NCBI GenBank assembly: GCA_012270355.1
Contig: JAAXIL010000201.1
Location: 1-16,596, forward strand
Length of the DNA: 16,596 nucleotides
From: Psychrobacter sp.
GTDB lineage: Bacteria > Pseudomonadota > Gammaproteobacteria > Pseudomonadales > Moraxellaceae
Direction: 5' to 3'
Part shown: positions 8,264 through 15,173 of the stretch, piece by piece
Layout of the letters: every line of letters begins with the position of its first letter
How positions within the stretch are numbered: position 1 is the stretch's first letter
Notes under the pieces: model-generated
Databases searched by the model: none
What the model was told of the DNA's origin: nothing
Seen by the model: the letters and a program-made list of their open reading frames with translations, nothing else
Program-made: the position numbers and the translations under genes

Positions 8264-8289
8264 CCTTAACGTTGGTAGGCAACTTAAGG
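8264..8289 (-). terminator. Hairpin after the 8319-8960 lipoprotein gene
   Basis: CCTTAA/GTTG (8264-8269, 8271-8274) pairs with CAAC/TTAAGG (8280-8289) across a five-base loop with one bulged base, giving ten pairs. On the minus strand it lies 30 bases after the lipoprotein stop and is followed by TTGTTAATTT, only a weak T tract. A moderate terminator that isolates the cyo promoter is plausible. Confidence 0.45.
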
Positions 8290-8318
8290 CGAAAAGTTAG
8301 CCATTAAAATTAAGAAAA

Positions 8319-8960
8319 TTAGAACGAACCGACGTTGCGGGGCGCGAGGTGCTCTTTGTAATAAATGCCTAAGATTTTATTGTACTCACCATCATCGGGA
8401 AATTGTAGCCAATAATTGACGGTAGCGTTCTCGTGCTGAACGACTTTGACGCTAAACACAATTGGAATTTTGCTCGCTGCTTTTTTTCCATCGCCGTATT
8501 TTTCTGCCAACACTTTGTTAAATTCTGACTTGTCTCGCTTGCCATTTTCTACTCTTGGCTCAAACCCCCACTGCATGGGCTTGTACTCAACAATTGGACC
8601 AAAATTTTCGGTTGAACTATCAATCACTTTTTGAATGTCGGCTTCGGTCAATAATGGTTTTAATTCATCCAACACATAGTTGTCGGCAATGGTTTTTGCA
8701 TCACCCGCCTGCATCAACGCAATAATCTCGTTACTGGCATCCAAAGCGGGGCGATAAGCGGTAAACTCCTCATCAATCGGGCTTTCCATGTAGTCGTCTT
8801 GATAAGTACCTGACCGTCCCGATGCACGGGTGTCATAATTACATCCTGATAGCACTAATGTCATGGCTGTCAAAGCAACAACTAACCGCTTGCCACCATT
8901 GCCTCTTTGGCGACTGGCAAAAAGCGTAGTCACTGACCTATCTGTCGAAAAAAGTACCAT
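8319..8960 (-). CDS. Putative lipoprotein of unknown function (possible NTF2-like fold)
   Basis: A 213-residue protein with a long polar N-terminus, a hydrophobic stretch and the lipobox LSGC (C40), so it is probably a membrane-anchored lipoprotein. The mature part starts with a polar linker, then a mixed alpha/beta region (about 65-205) that pairs two helices (IIALMQAGDAKTIADNYV and LTEADIQKVIDSS) with strands ending YWLQFPDDGEYNKILGIYY. This pattern recalls NTF2-like or DUF3887-like domains, but I cannot confirm the family. No cysteine besides the lipid anchor. The start at 8960 has AGG only two bases upstream of the ATG, which is close. A hairpin after its stop probably separates it from cyoA. 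The region upstream carries a palindrome. Confidence 0.75.
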   Translation of the reverse strand: MVLFSTDRSVTTLFASRQRGNGGKRLVVALTAMTLVLSGCNYDTRASGRSGTYQDDYMESPIDEEFTAYRPALDASNEIIALMQAGDAKTIADNYVLDELKPLLTEADIQKVIDSSTENFGPIVEYKPMQWGFEPRVENGKRDKSEFNKVLAEKYGDGKKAASKIPIVFSVKVVQHENATVNYWLQFPDDGEYNKILGIYYKEHLAPRNVGSF

Positions 8961-9289
8961 CGCCTACTCTATTTATCATTGGATTCAAAAATCGGGGAAT
9001 TATATCTTCTATAATCTTAAATTATCCCTTCATCTTGAGGGTGTGTCGGACACACCTTTAGTCGATATCGGAATTGATTATAAAGCAAAACTGTGTATAA
9101 CTCTATTACTATCGTCCAAAACTGTCCGACTAAAAAGTTTTTTTTATGATGCTATGTTCAGTGATAACCGATAATTGGCAATTCTCTTTTGAATTATCCC
9201 TTAAATTTTAGCATGATTCTACCAATAAACGGTGCTATGATGGTTGCCATGGCTAAAATTGGTTCGTTTCATGCCAAAAGGGTTCAACT
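8961..9289. other. Divergent intergenic region (329 bp)
   Basis: Non-coding region between the minus-strand lipoprotein gene and the plus-strand 9290 gene. It holds a 17-bp palindrome (9040-9056), two promoter candidates for the lipoprotein gene, two copies of ATTATCCCT (9021-9029 and 9193-9201) and an eight-T run near 9138-9145. A 25-codon reading frame (9237-9311) overlaps the start of the next gene, but without a ribosome binding site. I see no RNA gene. Confidence 0.6.
9040..9056. promoter_or_regulatory. 17-bp palindrome upstream of the 8319-8960 gene (operator candidate)
   Basis: GGTGTGTCGGACACACC, eight-base arms around one base, is a perfect palindrome. On the minus strand it overlaps a possible -35 (CCGACA) spaced 17 bases from a -10 GATAAT (minus strand of 9021-9026), and also lies just downstream of another -10 candidate, TATAAT (minus strand of 9077-9082). 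A further partial copy, TGTCCGAC, lies at 9123-9130. This fits a regulator binding site; a stem in the mRNA leader is the alternative. Confidence 0.4.
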
Positions 9290-9790
9290 ATGGTGGGTGG
9301 GTCTTGGATAAGCACACTGCTTAACGGAATTTGGTGGGTTATTTTGCTCGGGCTCGGCAACCTTGTGTTGGTGCTGATTATCTCTGAGTACCGATTAAGA
9401 AAAAAAGATACCTACCGACGCATGACTTATAACCCGAAATATGCCAAACGCCTTGGTATTGATGAGCGTGCAACTGCCAAAAACTCGATGCCAAGTAGTG
9501 ATTTGTTTGAACTATTTCAAATGGTTAAAAAAGCCGTTCCCAAATATGAAGTGACCCTAAGACAATATCACATGACGTTAAGCCAAAATGGGCGTATGGA
9601 TTATGTACTCACTCTTGACGACACGTTGGACGCTGATAATAAAGACATTGGTGGGGTGATATGGTTGAACTTCACTCAGATGCCCAATAAAGCTGAGCTA
9701 CGCCAACGCCTTCAAGCTGTGTATCAGGCGGATAAACGAGATGACACTCGTAAGGTAACGCAAACTACACGCCGTGAGCCCACCGCTTAG
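9290..9790 (+). CDS. Single-helix membrane protein of unknown function
   Basis: A 166-residue protein with one hydrophobic segment at about 11-32 and then a basic stretch (YRLRKKDTYRR, 34-44), which by the positive-inside rule places the rest in the cytoplasm. The soluble part (about 45-150) is a mix of helix and strand with the repetitive-looking pattern YEVTLRQYHMTLSQNGRMDY and ends in a charged tail. I do not recognise the family and find no catalytic motif. The start at 9290 has AAGGG seven bases upstream, which is convincing. The gene stands alone between a divergent lipoprotein gene and argA (95 bp downstream, same strand), so cotranscription with argA is possible. Confidence 0.75.
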   Translation: MVGGSWISTLLNGIWWVILLGLGNLVLVLIISEYRLRKKDTYRRMTYNPKYAKRLGIDERATAKNSMPSSDLFELFQMVKKAVPKYEVTLRQYHMTLSQNGRMDYVLTLDDTLDADNKDIGGVIWLNFTQMPNKAELRQRLQAVYQADKRDDTRKVTQTTRREPTA

Positions 9791-9793
9791 ATT

Positions 9794-9824
9794 TTGACCG
9801 CTTCTTATCATTTACCTCTATTAT
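9794..9824 (+). promoter_or_regulatory. Weak promoter candidate for argA
   Basis: TTGACC (9794-9799) just after the stop of the preceding gene and TATTAT (9819-9824) form a -35/-10 pair with a long 19-base spacer. A 14-bp A/T palindrome (9822-9835) follows. It does not fit an ARG box, so arginine control is not visible here. Confidence 0.35.
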
Positions 9825-9885
9825 ATAATTATATATTTTTATACATTTATTGCTCATTATTCGTTATCAACCTACATGACCTGCT

Positions 9886-11238
9886 ATGACCGACACGCCA
9901 TCCACACCTGCACCGAATTTGACTACTAATTCTGCCGACATGACGAGCCATTATATTCATTGGTTCCGCAATTCTGCCCCTTACATCAACACACACCGAG
10001 GCAAAACCTTTGTGATTATGTTTGGCGGTGAGGCGGTCAATCATGAAAATTTCAGTACGCTGATTCATGATTTTGCCCTACTGCATAGCCTTGGCATCAA
10101 ATTAGTCTTGGTGCATGGAGCAAGACCGCAAATCGATAAAAACTTGCAAGACGCAAACATCAACACGCCGTTGCATAATGACATTCGCATAACCCCTCGT
10201 GATGCCATGCCATATATTTTGGAAGCGGTTGGGGCGATTCGCTTGCAAATAGAGGCTCAGTTGTCGATGGGGCTTTCTAATTCGCCCATGTATGGCTCAC
10301 GCATTGATGCGGTGTCGGGCAATTTTGTCACTGCTCGCCCGTATGGGGTGCGAGATGGCGTGGATTATCAAATGACGGGCGAGGTGCGAGCCATTGATGT
10401 GGATGCCATCAAAAATAATTTAGTGCACAATCATATGGTGATTTTGGGCTCGATGGGTTATTCGGCGACTGGAGAGGTGTTTAATTTATTGGCTGAAGAC
10501 GTGGCACTCAATGCGGCAGTTGCGTTAAATGCAGACAAGCTCATCTTCTTGGGGTCTGATAGCGGCATTGAGATTGACGGACGCTTGCAGTCGGACATGA
10601 TTCCGAATGAAGTGGACAGATTTTTGCGGGGCAAGGATATTAACCGGGAAATTCATTACTTTTTACAATGTGCTAGCGAGGCGTGTCGGCATGGGGTGCA
10701 CCGCACTCACATTATTTCCTATGCCGAAGATGGGGCACTGCTTGAGGAATTGTTTACTCGTGATGGCTCGGGTACGCTCATCAGCCATGACCCGTATGAG
10801 GAAATTCGCCGAGCGTCGATTGATGATGTGGTTGGGTTGCTTGAGCTGTTGACCCCACTAGAAGATCAGGGCATATTGGTGCACCGCTCCAAAGAACGCT
10901 TGGAGCAGGACATTGAACATTATGCAGTCATTGAGCGAGATGGCATGATTTTAGGCTGCGCTGCGTTATATCCACTCGACGATCGCTCGGCGGAAGTGGC
11001 TTCAGTAGCCGTACACCCCGAGTATCGCAATGGCAGTCGTGGGGCTGATTTGCTCGCCTTTTTAGAACAACAAGCCCGCAGTCACGGACGCTACAAACTG
11101 TTTGCTTTGACGACCCGCACCGCTCACTGGTTTGTCGAGCATGGCTTTAGTGAGGTGAGTGCCGATACTTTGCCCGAAGCCCGCTATCAGACGTATCAAA
11201 ATGGACGCAATTCAAAGGTATTCGCCAAGGATTTATAG
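9886..11238 (+). CDS. argA: N-acetylglutamate synthase (amino-acid N-acetyltransferase)
   Basis: Catalyses the first step of arginine synthesis, acetyl transfer from acetyl-CoA to glutamate, in the cytoplasm. The 450 residues (E. coli 443) show the classical two-domain layout. The amino-acid-kinase domain (about 24-285) has MFGGEAV (45-51), VLVHGARPQID (74-84) and the block GNFVTARPYGVRDGVDYQMT (145-164) then GEVRAID; this domain normally binds feedback arginine rather than ATP. GVHRTHIIS (270-278) closes it. The GNAT acetyltransferase domain (about 305-450) has VASVAVHPEYRNGSRGADLL (371-390), the acetyl-CoA loop, and TTRTAHWFVEHGF (399-411). The start at 9886 is the first ATG of the frame; no strong ribosome binding site is seen. 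It ends in a strong terminator shared with the convergent FKBP gene. Confidence 0.96.
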   Translation: MTDTPSTPAPNLTTNSADMTSHYIHWFRNSAPYINTHRGKTFVIMFGGEAVNHENFSTLIHDFALLHSLGIKLVLVHGARPQIDKNLQDANINTPLHNDIRITPRDAMPYILEAVGAIRLQIEAQLSMGLSNSPMYGSRIDAVSGNFVTARPYGVRDGVDYQMTGEVRAIDVDAIKNNLVHNHMVILGSMGYSATGEVFNLLAEDVALNAAVALNADKLIFLGSDSGIEIDGRLQSDMIPNEVDRFLRGKDINREIHYFLQCASEACRHGVHRTHIISYAEDGALLEELFTRDGSGTLISHDPYEEIRRASIDDVVGLLELLTPLEDQGILVHRSKERLEQDIEHYAVIERDGMILGCAALYPLDDRSAEVASVAVHPEYRNGSRGADLLAFLEQQARSHGRYKLFALTTRTAHWFVEHGFSEVSADTLPEARYQTYQNGRNSKVFAKDL

Positions 11239-11259
11239 TCTTTTCAGGCTTATTAAACT

Positions 11260-11290
11260 AAAAAAGCCCGCATTTGAGCGGGCTTTTTTT
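11260..11290. terminator. Bidirectional intrinsic terminator between argA and the FKBP gene
   Basis: AAAAAGCCCGC (11261-11271) pairs with GCGGGCTTTTT (11278-11288) across a six-base loop, with a run of seven T on the plus strand and a matching run of A on the other side. It works for argA (stop 22 bp before) and, read on the minus strand, for the FKBP gene ending at 11313. Confidence 0.95.
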
Positions 11291-11312
11291 ATGCAAAACA
11301 ATTATAAACTGC

Positions 11313-12092
11313 TTATTGAGTGGGTTGAGCGGGCATTTGTGGCAATTCAGGATTGACCTTAATCATATCCACCGTAAAGATAAGCGTACTGTTTGATGGA
11401 ATGCTTGGGGTTCCCGTTTCACCATAGCCCAAATCAGCGGGGATATACAATTCATACTTACCCCCTTCTTTCATCAGTTGCAAACCCTCGGCAAAGCCCG
11501 GTACTACCTGAGCCACTGGGAAATAAGCAGGTTCGCCACGCTCATAGGAGCTGTCAAACACTTCGCCATCACTCAATTTGCCTTCGTAGTTGACTTCTAC
11601 CACTTCTTGCTCAGATGGCGATGCTCCTGTACCCGCTTTTAACACTTTATATTGCAAACCTGACGCTGTCGTTTGCACGCCTTCTTTTTTGGCGTTTTCT
11701 GCTAGGAACTTATCTCCAGCCGCTTTATTTTCAACGCCTTCTTTCTGCATTTTTTCCATCATTTCTTTTTGCTTGCGTTCTTGATACGTCGCCATCACCG
11801 TTTGCATTTGCTCATCAGTCAATGCAGATTCTTTATCGGCATAAGCATCTCGCATACCCTGCTCAAACGCATCTAAGTCAAGATCATCGAGCACATCTTT
11901 GCCATCCCTACCTGATAAATAGCCGAAACTATAACCAACTTTTTGTAGCTCTGTGCTTTGCTCTGTGATGGCGGAGGCAGTTTTTGCCTCAGTGTCTGTG
12001 CCATTATTCGCACAGCCCACAATGGCTAATGATAATGCAGTGACTGATAATAAGGATGCAGTTCGTTTTAATGGTTGGGTCATGTGAGTCAT
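11313..12092 (-). CDS. FKBP-type peptidyl-prolyl cis-trans isomerase lipoprotein (FkpA/Mip-like)
   Basis: A folding catalyst for envelope proteins. The 259-residue product has a lipoprotein signal with C27 (AIVGC), an N-terminal helical dimerisation domain (FKBP_N, about 44-135: VGYSFGYLSGRDG, then a long charged helix rich in K/E/M) and the FKBP catalytic domain (about 150-252) with VNYEGKLSDGEVFDSSYERG, FPVAQVVPGFAEGLQLMKEG and YIPADLGYGE, which contain the usual active-site aromatics. A short Pro/Gln tail ends it. The frame extends to a TTG at 12146, but the ATG at 12092 has a good ribosome binding site (AAGAGA) and lies after the extended -10 promoter at 12137-12145, so translation from 12146 is unlikely. 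A second ATG at 12083 is also possible. Family layout matches FkpA and Mip, though E. coli FkpA is not a lipoprotein. Confidence 0.93.
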   Translation of the reverse strand: MTHMTQPLKRTASLLSVTALSLAIVGCANNGTDTEAKTASAITEQSTELQKVGYSFGYLSGRDGKDVLDDLDLDAFEQGMRDAYADKESALTDEQMQTVMATYQERKQKEMMEKMQKEGVENKAAGDKFLAENAKKEGVQTTASGLQYKVLKAGTGASPSEQEVVEVNYEGKLSDGEVFDSSYERGEPAYFPVAQVVPGFAEGLQLMKEGGKYELYIPADLGYGETGTPSIPSNSTLIFTVDMIKVNPELPQMPAQPTQ

Positions 12093-12136
12093 AAAGTTCT
12101 CTTTAGCTAAAAGCTGAATAAATAAATATGCTGGCG

Positions 12137-12145
12137 ATAATAACA
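12137..12145 (-). promoter_or_regulatory. Extended -10 promoter candidate for the FKBP gene
   Basis: The minus strand reads TGTTATTAT, a TGn plus -10 box. Transcription would begin near 12130, giving a leader of about 38 bases to the ATG at 12092. No good -35 box is seen at 17 bases. Confidence 0.45.
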
Positions 12146-12146
12146 A

Positions 12147-12468
12147 AGTCTGTCTTAAAGCACCATGTGATTTGGTTAAAACAAATTATGAGTGTTTTTT
12201 TTTGTAACTAAATTAGCCGGATTATCCCTAAAACATTGCCGACATTACCTAAATTTAAGCCTTTTTTAAGGTTGGGTATTTATTATTGATTACAAATTCG
12301 GTAAAGTAGCCCGCAGAATTGTCTGTAAAAACTTATAAACGGCGTACTTTTATGCTCATTTAGGTTTTCAGTCAGTTGTTGAGTACAACGTATTAATTAC
12401 ATGTGGCTATTGGATAATAGTCTATTCCTCTTTTGGGTTTAAAGGTCTGATTTAATAGGAGCAGCAAC
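12147..12468. other. Divergent intergenic region (322 bp)
   Basis: Lies between the FKBP gene and the channel-like gene. It holds a nine-T run (12195-12203), another ATTATCCCT (12221-12229), a weak stem CCTTTTTTAAGG (12260-12271) and the inverted repeat GTTGT/ACAAC (12375-12389). The channel gene has a strong ribosome binding site, AGGAG at 12457-12461, seven bases before its ATG. No promoter for it stands out; the best is TTAATT (12393-12398) with TAATAG (12415-12420). I see no small gene. Confidence 0.5.
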
Positions 12469-14094
12469 ATGGATAACATGTTTGTTTGGTTTAATAACAA
12501 CCTAGGCGGTCCTATCGGCTCAATCATTGCTGCCATTTTGGTGTTTGTGATTGGTTGGTTGGTTGCTTTGGGTATTGCTGGGTTGGTGCGTGGCTTGCTT
12601 GCCCGCATGAATGTCAATCAGCGTATGAATACGTCAACTGGCAAGAACTATGACATCGAAGGCATCGTTAGCAAGGTGGTGTTTTGGTTCATTTTCTTGA
12701 TGGCAATCTCTGGTGCATTAAGCATGATTAGCTTAAATGCCATCTCTGTGCCGTTTGGCAATATGATTAACAAAGTGTTGGCGTTTATTCCAACCTTACT
12801 TGGTGCTGCCATTATCGGTGCCATCGGTTGGGTCATTGCGACGGTTGCTCGCACTGGCGTTGACATGGCATTGTCAAAAACTACTCTCGATGAAAGGTTG
12901 ACTGCCCATGCAGGCGTTCGCCCCATGAGCAGCACCATCGCAGACATGGTGTATTGGGTTATCTTACTATTCACCATCGTGATTGTGTTAGGACAGCTTG
13001 AGTTAGATGGGCTATTTGCTCCATTGACCAATATGGTTGATAAGTTCCTTAATGCCATCCCGAATATCATCGCTGCCGCTATCATTTTCTTTATTGGCTA
13101 TATCGTTGCCAAAGTGGTGCGTGGTATCGCCACAAGTTTTGTGTCTACGCTTGACCTACAAGGTTATGCCGACCGTGCTGGTATTACAGGCGAGCGTCAC
13201 AACAGCTTGCCAAACCTAGCGGGTTCGTTGGCATTCTTGCTAGTAATTATCCCAACCATCGTTGCTGCTCTTGATGCCCTTAACATCGACACCGTTACTC
13301 GTCCAGCCGTGAATATGCTGAACGAAATCATCGGTGCGATTCCAAACATCATTACTGCTGCTGCTATCTTGATCATCACTTATATGATCATGAAAATGGT
13401 GGCGAACGTGGTGCGTGGCTTGCTAGCGAATACGTCTGTAAATGCCTTACCTGCCAAAGTTGGCTTGCAAGAGGCGATGGGTACGATGACCGTTTCTGAC
13501 CTTGTTGCCAAAGCGTTGATTTTCTTTGCCATGTTATTTGCGGGCATTATGGCTGCTGACGTGCTTGGTTTTGAGCAAATCAGTGGCATCATCACCATGT
13601 TCATCGCTTTCGGTGCAGACATCCTATTGGGTGCGGTCATCTTGTTCATCGGCTTTTGGCTTGCCAACATCATTGCTGGCATCGTTGAGCGTTCCGAGCA
13701 AGGCTCTCAGTTCCTAGCCAACATCGTGCGTGTGCTTATCATGGGCTTAGTGCTTGCGATGGGTCTAAAAGCGATGGGTATTGCCGACTCAATCGTTAAC
13801 TTGGCATTCGGCTTGACGCTTGGTGCAGTTGCGGTTGCCTTTGCTTTGTCATTTGGTCTTGGCGGTCAAGAAGCTGCAGCTCGCTTGCTTCGCAAGATGC
13901 AAGACAAAATGGATGAAGAACGCACAGGTTTGAAGGTAGATACGACTCGTAACACTAAGATGACCTCTGAACCACGTGGCGACACAGCAGTGATGGCAGA
14001 TGCCGATACGAAAGTGTCATCAACAGTGACTTCAACCACTACTAGCAACACTACACCACCTTCGAGCACGTTCGATAGCGATGACTTGAACTAG
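12469..14094 (+). CDS. Mechanosensitive-channel/TM_helix-type membrane protein with internal repeats
   Basis: A 541-residue polytopic protein, about 11 predicted helices. It consists of repeated helix pairs: a first helix resembling IPNIIAAAIIFFIGYIVAKV followed by a second one before a short loop. First helices begin near residues 15, 108, 198, 292 and 382 (spacing 90-94), and a lone last one near 447. This matches the conserved TM_helix repeats (PF05552) found in proteins annotated as mechanosensitive ion channels. The last helix, FGLTLGAVAVAFALSFGLGG (447-466), resembles the Gly/Ala-rich pore helix TM3 of MscS. The MscS beta domain is not seen: after residue 480 there is only a hydrophilic tail rich in Thr, Ser and Asp (about 486-541). 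Role in osmotic release is a family-based guess. Start supported by AGGAG. Followed by its own terminator. Confidence 0.88.
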   Translation: MDNMFVWFNNNLGGPIGSIIAAILVFVIGWLVALGIAGLVRGLLARMNVNQRMNTSTGKNYDIEGIVSKVVFWFIFLMAISGALSMISLNAISVPFGNMINKVLAFIPTLLGAAIIGAIGWVIATVARTGVDMALSKTTLDERLTAHAGVRPMSSTIADMVYWVILLFTIVIVLGQLELDGLFAPLTNMVDKFLNAIPNIIAAAIIFFIGYIVAKVVRGIATSFVSTLDLQGYADRAGITGERHNSLPNLAGSLAFLLVIIPTIVAALDALNIDTVTRPAVNMLNEIIGAIPNIITAAAILIITYMIMKMVANVVRGLLANTSVNALPAKVGLQEAMGTMTVSDLVAKALIFFAMLFAGIMAADVLGFEQISGIITMFIAFGADILLGAVILFIGFWLANIIAGIVERSEQGSQFLANIVRVLIMGLVLAMGLKAMGIADSIVNLAFGLTLGAVAVAFALSFGLGGQEAAARLLRKMQDKMDEERTGLKVDTTRNTKMTSEPRGDTAVMADADTKVSSTVTSTTTSNTTPPSSTFDSDDLN

Positions 14095-14128
14095 TAAAAG
14101 CTGGTATTGAAATTAGCACGTATTATGT

Positions 14129-14158
14129 AAAAAAGGCAGCCTTGGGGTTGCCTTTTTT
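14129..14158 (+). terminator. Intrinsic terminator of the channel-like gene
   Basis: AAAAAAGGCAG (14129-14139) pairs with TTGCCTTTTTT (14148-14158), one G-T pair included, across an eight-base loop, ending in six T. It lies 35 bases after the stop and separates this gene from the dehydrogenase gene. Confidence 0.88.
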
Positions 14159-14231
14159 ATGTTTTAGATTTTATGTTTAAGAAGCTATGTCATAATGGAC
14201 ACTGCCCATAACAACCATTAAGGTACACATC

Positions 14232-15014
14232 ATGAAACGCTTTAAGGAAAAAATCGTCATCGTCACGGGAGCAGGCTCAGGCATTGGGCGAGCCACCGCC
14301 ATTCGCTTTGCCAATGAAGGGGCGGCAGTGGTGCTGGTGGGTCGCACCAAATCGACACTTGAGGAAACCGCCTCGATGTTACCGCAAGACTACACCTTCA
14401 TTCACAATGACAATCACCTCACCGTGACTTGCGACATCAGCGTCCAATCGCAAGTGCAAGCGATGGTCGAACACGTTATCAAAAAGTTTGGCAAAATTGA
14501 CGTGGTGGTGAACAACGCTGGCAAAGCCGTACAAGGCAAAATTACTGATTTATCTGCTGATGATTGGCAAGATGCCATCAATGTGAACCTAAACGGTACC
14601 TTTTACGTCTGTCAGGCGGCGATGCCTGAGTTGATTAAATCGAAAGGCAATATCATTAATGTGTCGTCGGTGTCGGGCATGGGTGGCGACTGGAACATGG
14701 CGGCATATAACGCCGCCAAAGCTGGAGTGACCAACCTAACCCGCACTTTGGCGATGGATCATGGTCGGGATGGCGTGCGGGTAAATGCGGTAAATCCTTC
14801 AGTCACTAAAACCAACATGACTACCAACATTCAAGAAAACGACGCCACAACCGAGAAGTTCCTTGCCCGGTGGCCAAGGGGGGGGCTGGCAACACCTGAA
14901 GACATTGCCGCTGCCATCACCTTTTTAGCCAGCGACGATGCGGCGATGATTACAGGCGTGAACCTGCCTGTCGATGGTGGCGTGAGTGCGTCGAATGGTC
15001 AGCCTCAATTTTAA
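14232..15014 (+). CDS. Short-chain dehydrogenase/reductase (SDR), substrate unknown
   Basis: An NAD(P)-dependent oxidoreductase of the classical SDR family, 260 residues, cytoplasmic. Visible motifs: nucleotide-binding TGAGSGIG (12-19), NNAG (94-97), catalytic S146, Y159 and K163 (SVSG and YNAAK), N119 as the probable fourth residue, and the C-terminal block NAVNPSVTKTNM. R38 after the second strand (VLVGRT) suggests, but does not prove, NADP(H) preference. The C-terminal VNLPVDGGVSASNG is typical of FabG-like and butanediol-dehydrogenase-like enzymes; there is no neighbour to tell the substrate. AAGG lies about nine bases upstream of the ATG. It is a single gene between two hairpins; a possible -10, CATAAT (14191-14196), precedes it. 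Confidence 0.92.
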   Translation: MKRFKEKIVIVTGAGSGIGRATAIRFANEGAAVVLVGRTKSTLEETASMLPQDYTFIHNDNHLTVTCDISVQSQVQAMVEHVIKKFGKIDVVVNNAGKAVQGKITDLSADDWQDAINVNLNGTFYVCQAAMPELIKSKGNIINVSSVSGMGGDWNMAAYNAAKAGVTNLTRTLAMDHGRDGVRVNAVNPSVTKTNMTTNIQENDATTEKFLARWPRGGLATPEDIAAAITFLASDDAAMITGVNLPVDGGVSASNGQPQF

Positions 15015-15036
15015 AAGCGTGTCACGGATAAGCTAG

Positions 15037-15056
15037 GGCGGTTGTTTCAAACCGCC
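15037..15056. terminator. Hairpin after the SDR gene (weak terminator candidate)
   Basis: GGCGGTT (15037-15043) pairs with AACCGCC (15050-15056) across a six-base loop, 22 bases after the SDR stop. No T tract follows on either strand, so it is not a canonical intrinsic terminator; it could stabilise the 3' end of the messages converging here. Confidence 0.35.
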
Positions 15057-15173
15057 ATTGCATCCTAGTGATACCAGAACCAAAAATTAAAATATCTAGG
15101 AAAACAAGCGAAGATAGTACACTTAGTACAGCAAGCGAGTTTGACAAAGAGATTTTATTTTTTGGGAAAGGTA

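Noticed and set aside
8863..9174. Plus-strand frame of 103 codons across the 5' end of the lipoprotein gene
   Set aside because: It overlaps a lipoprotein signal region antisense, crosses the palindrome and has no domain I recognise.
9822..9835. A/T palindrome upstream of argA as an ARG box
   Set aside because: TATATAATTATATA lacks the TGAAT half-sites of ArgR boxes; a 14-bp A/T palindrome is common by chance in such sequence.
12093..12146. Start of the FKBP gene at TTG 12146
   Set aside because: The sequence from 12137 to 12145 looks like its promoter, and the ATG at 12092 has a proper ribosome binding site and gives a standard lipoprotein signal.
12648..13682. Long minus-strand frames (12648-13085, 13380-13682) opposite the channel gene
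   Set aside because: They lie antisense to a strongly supported protein with clear repeats; their Met/Ala/Ile-rich composition is the mirror of hydrophobic codons, and no ribosome binding site is present.
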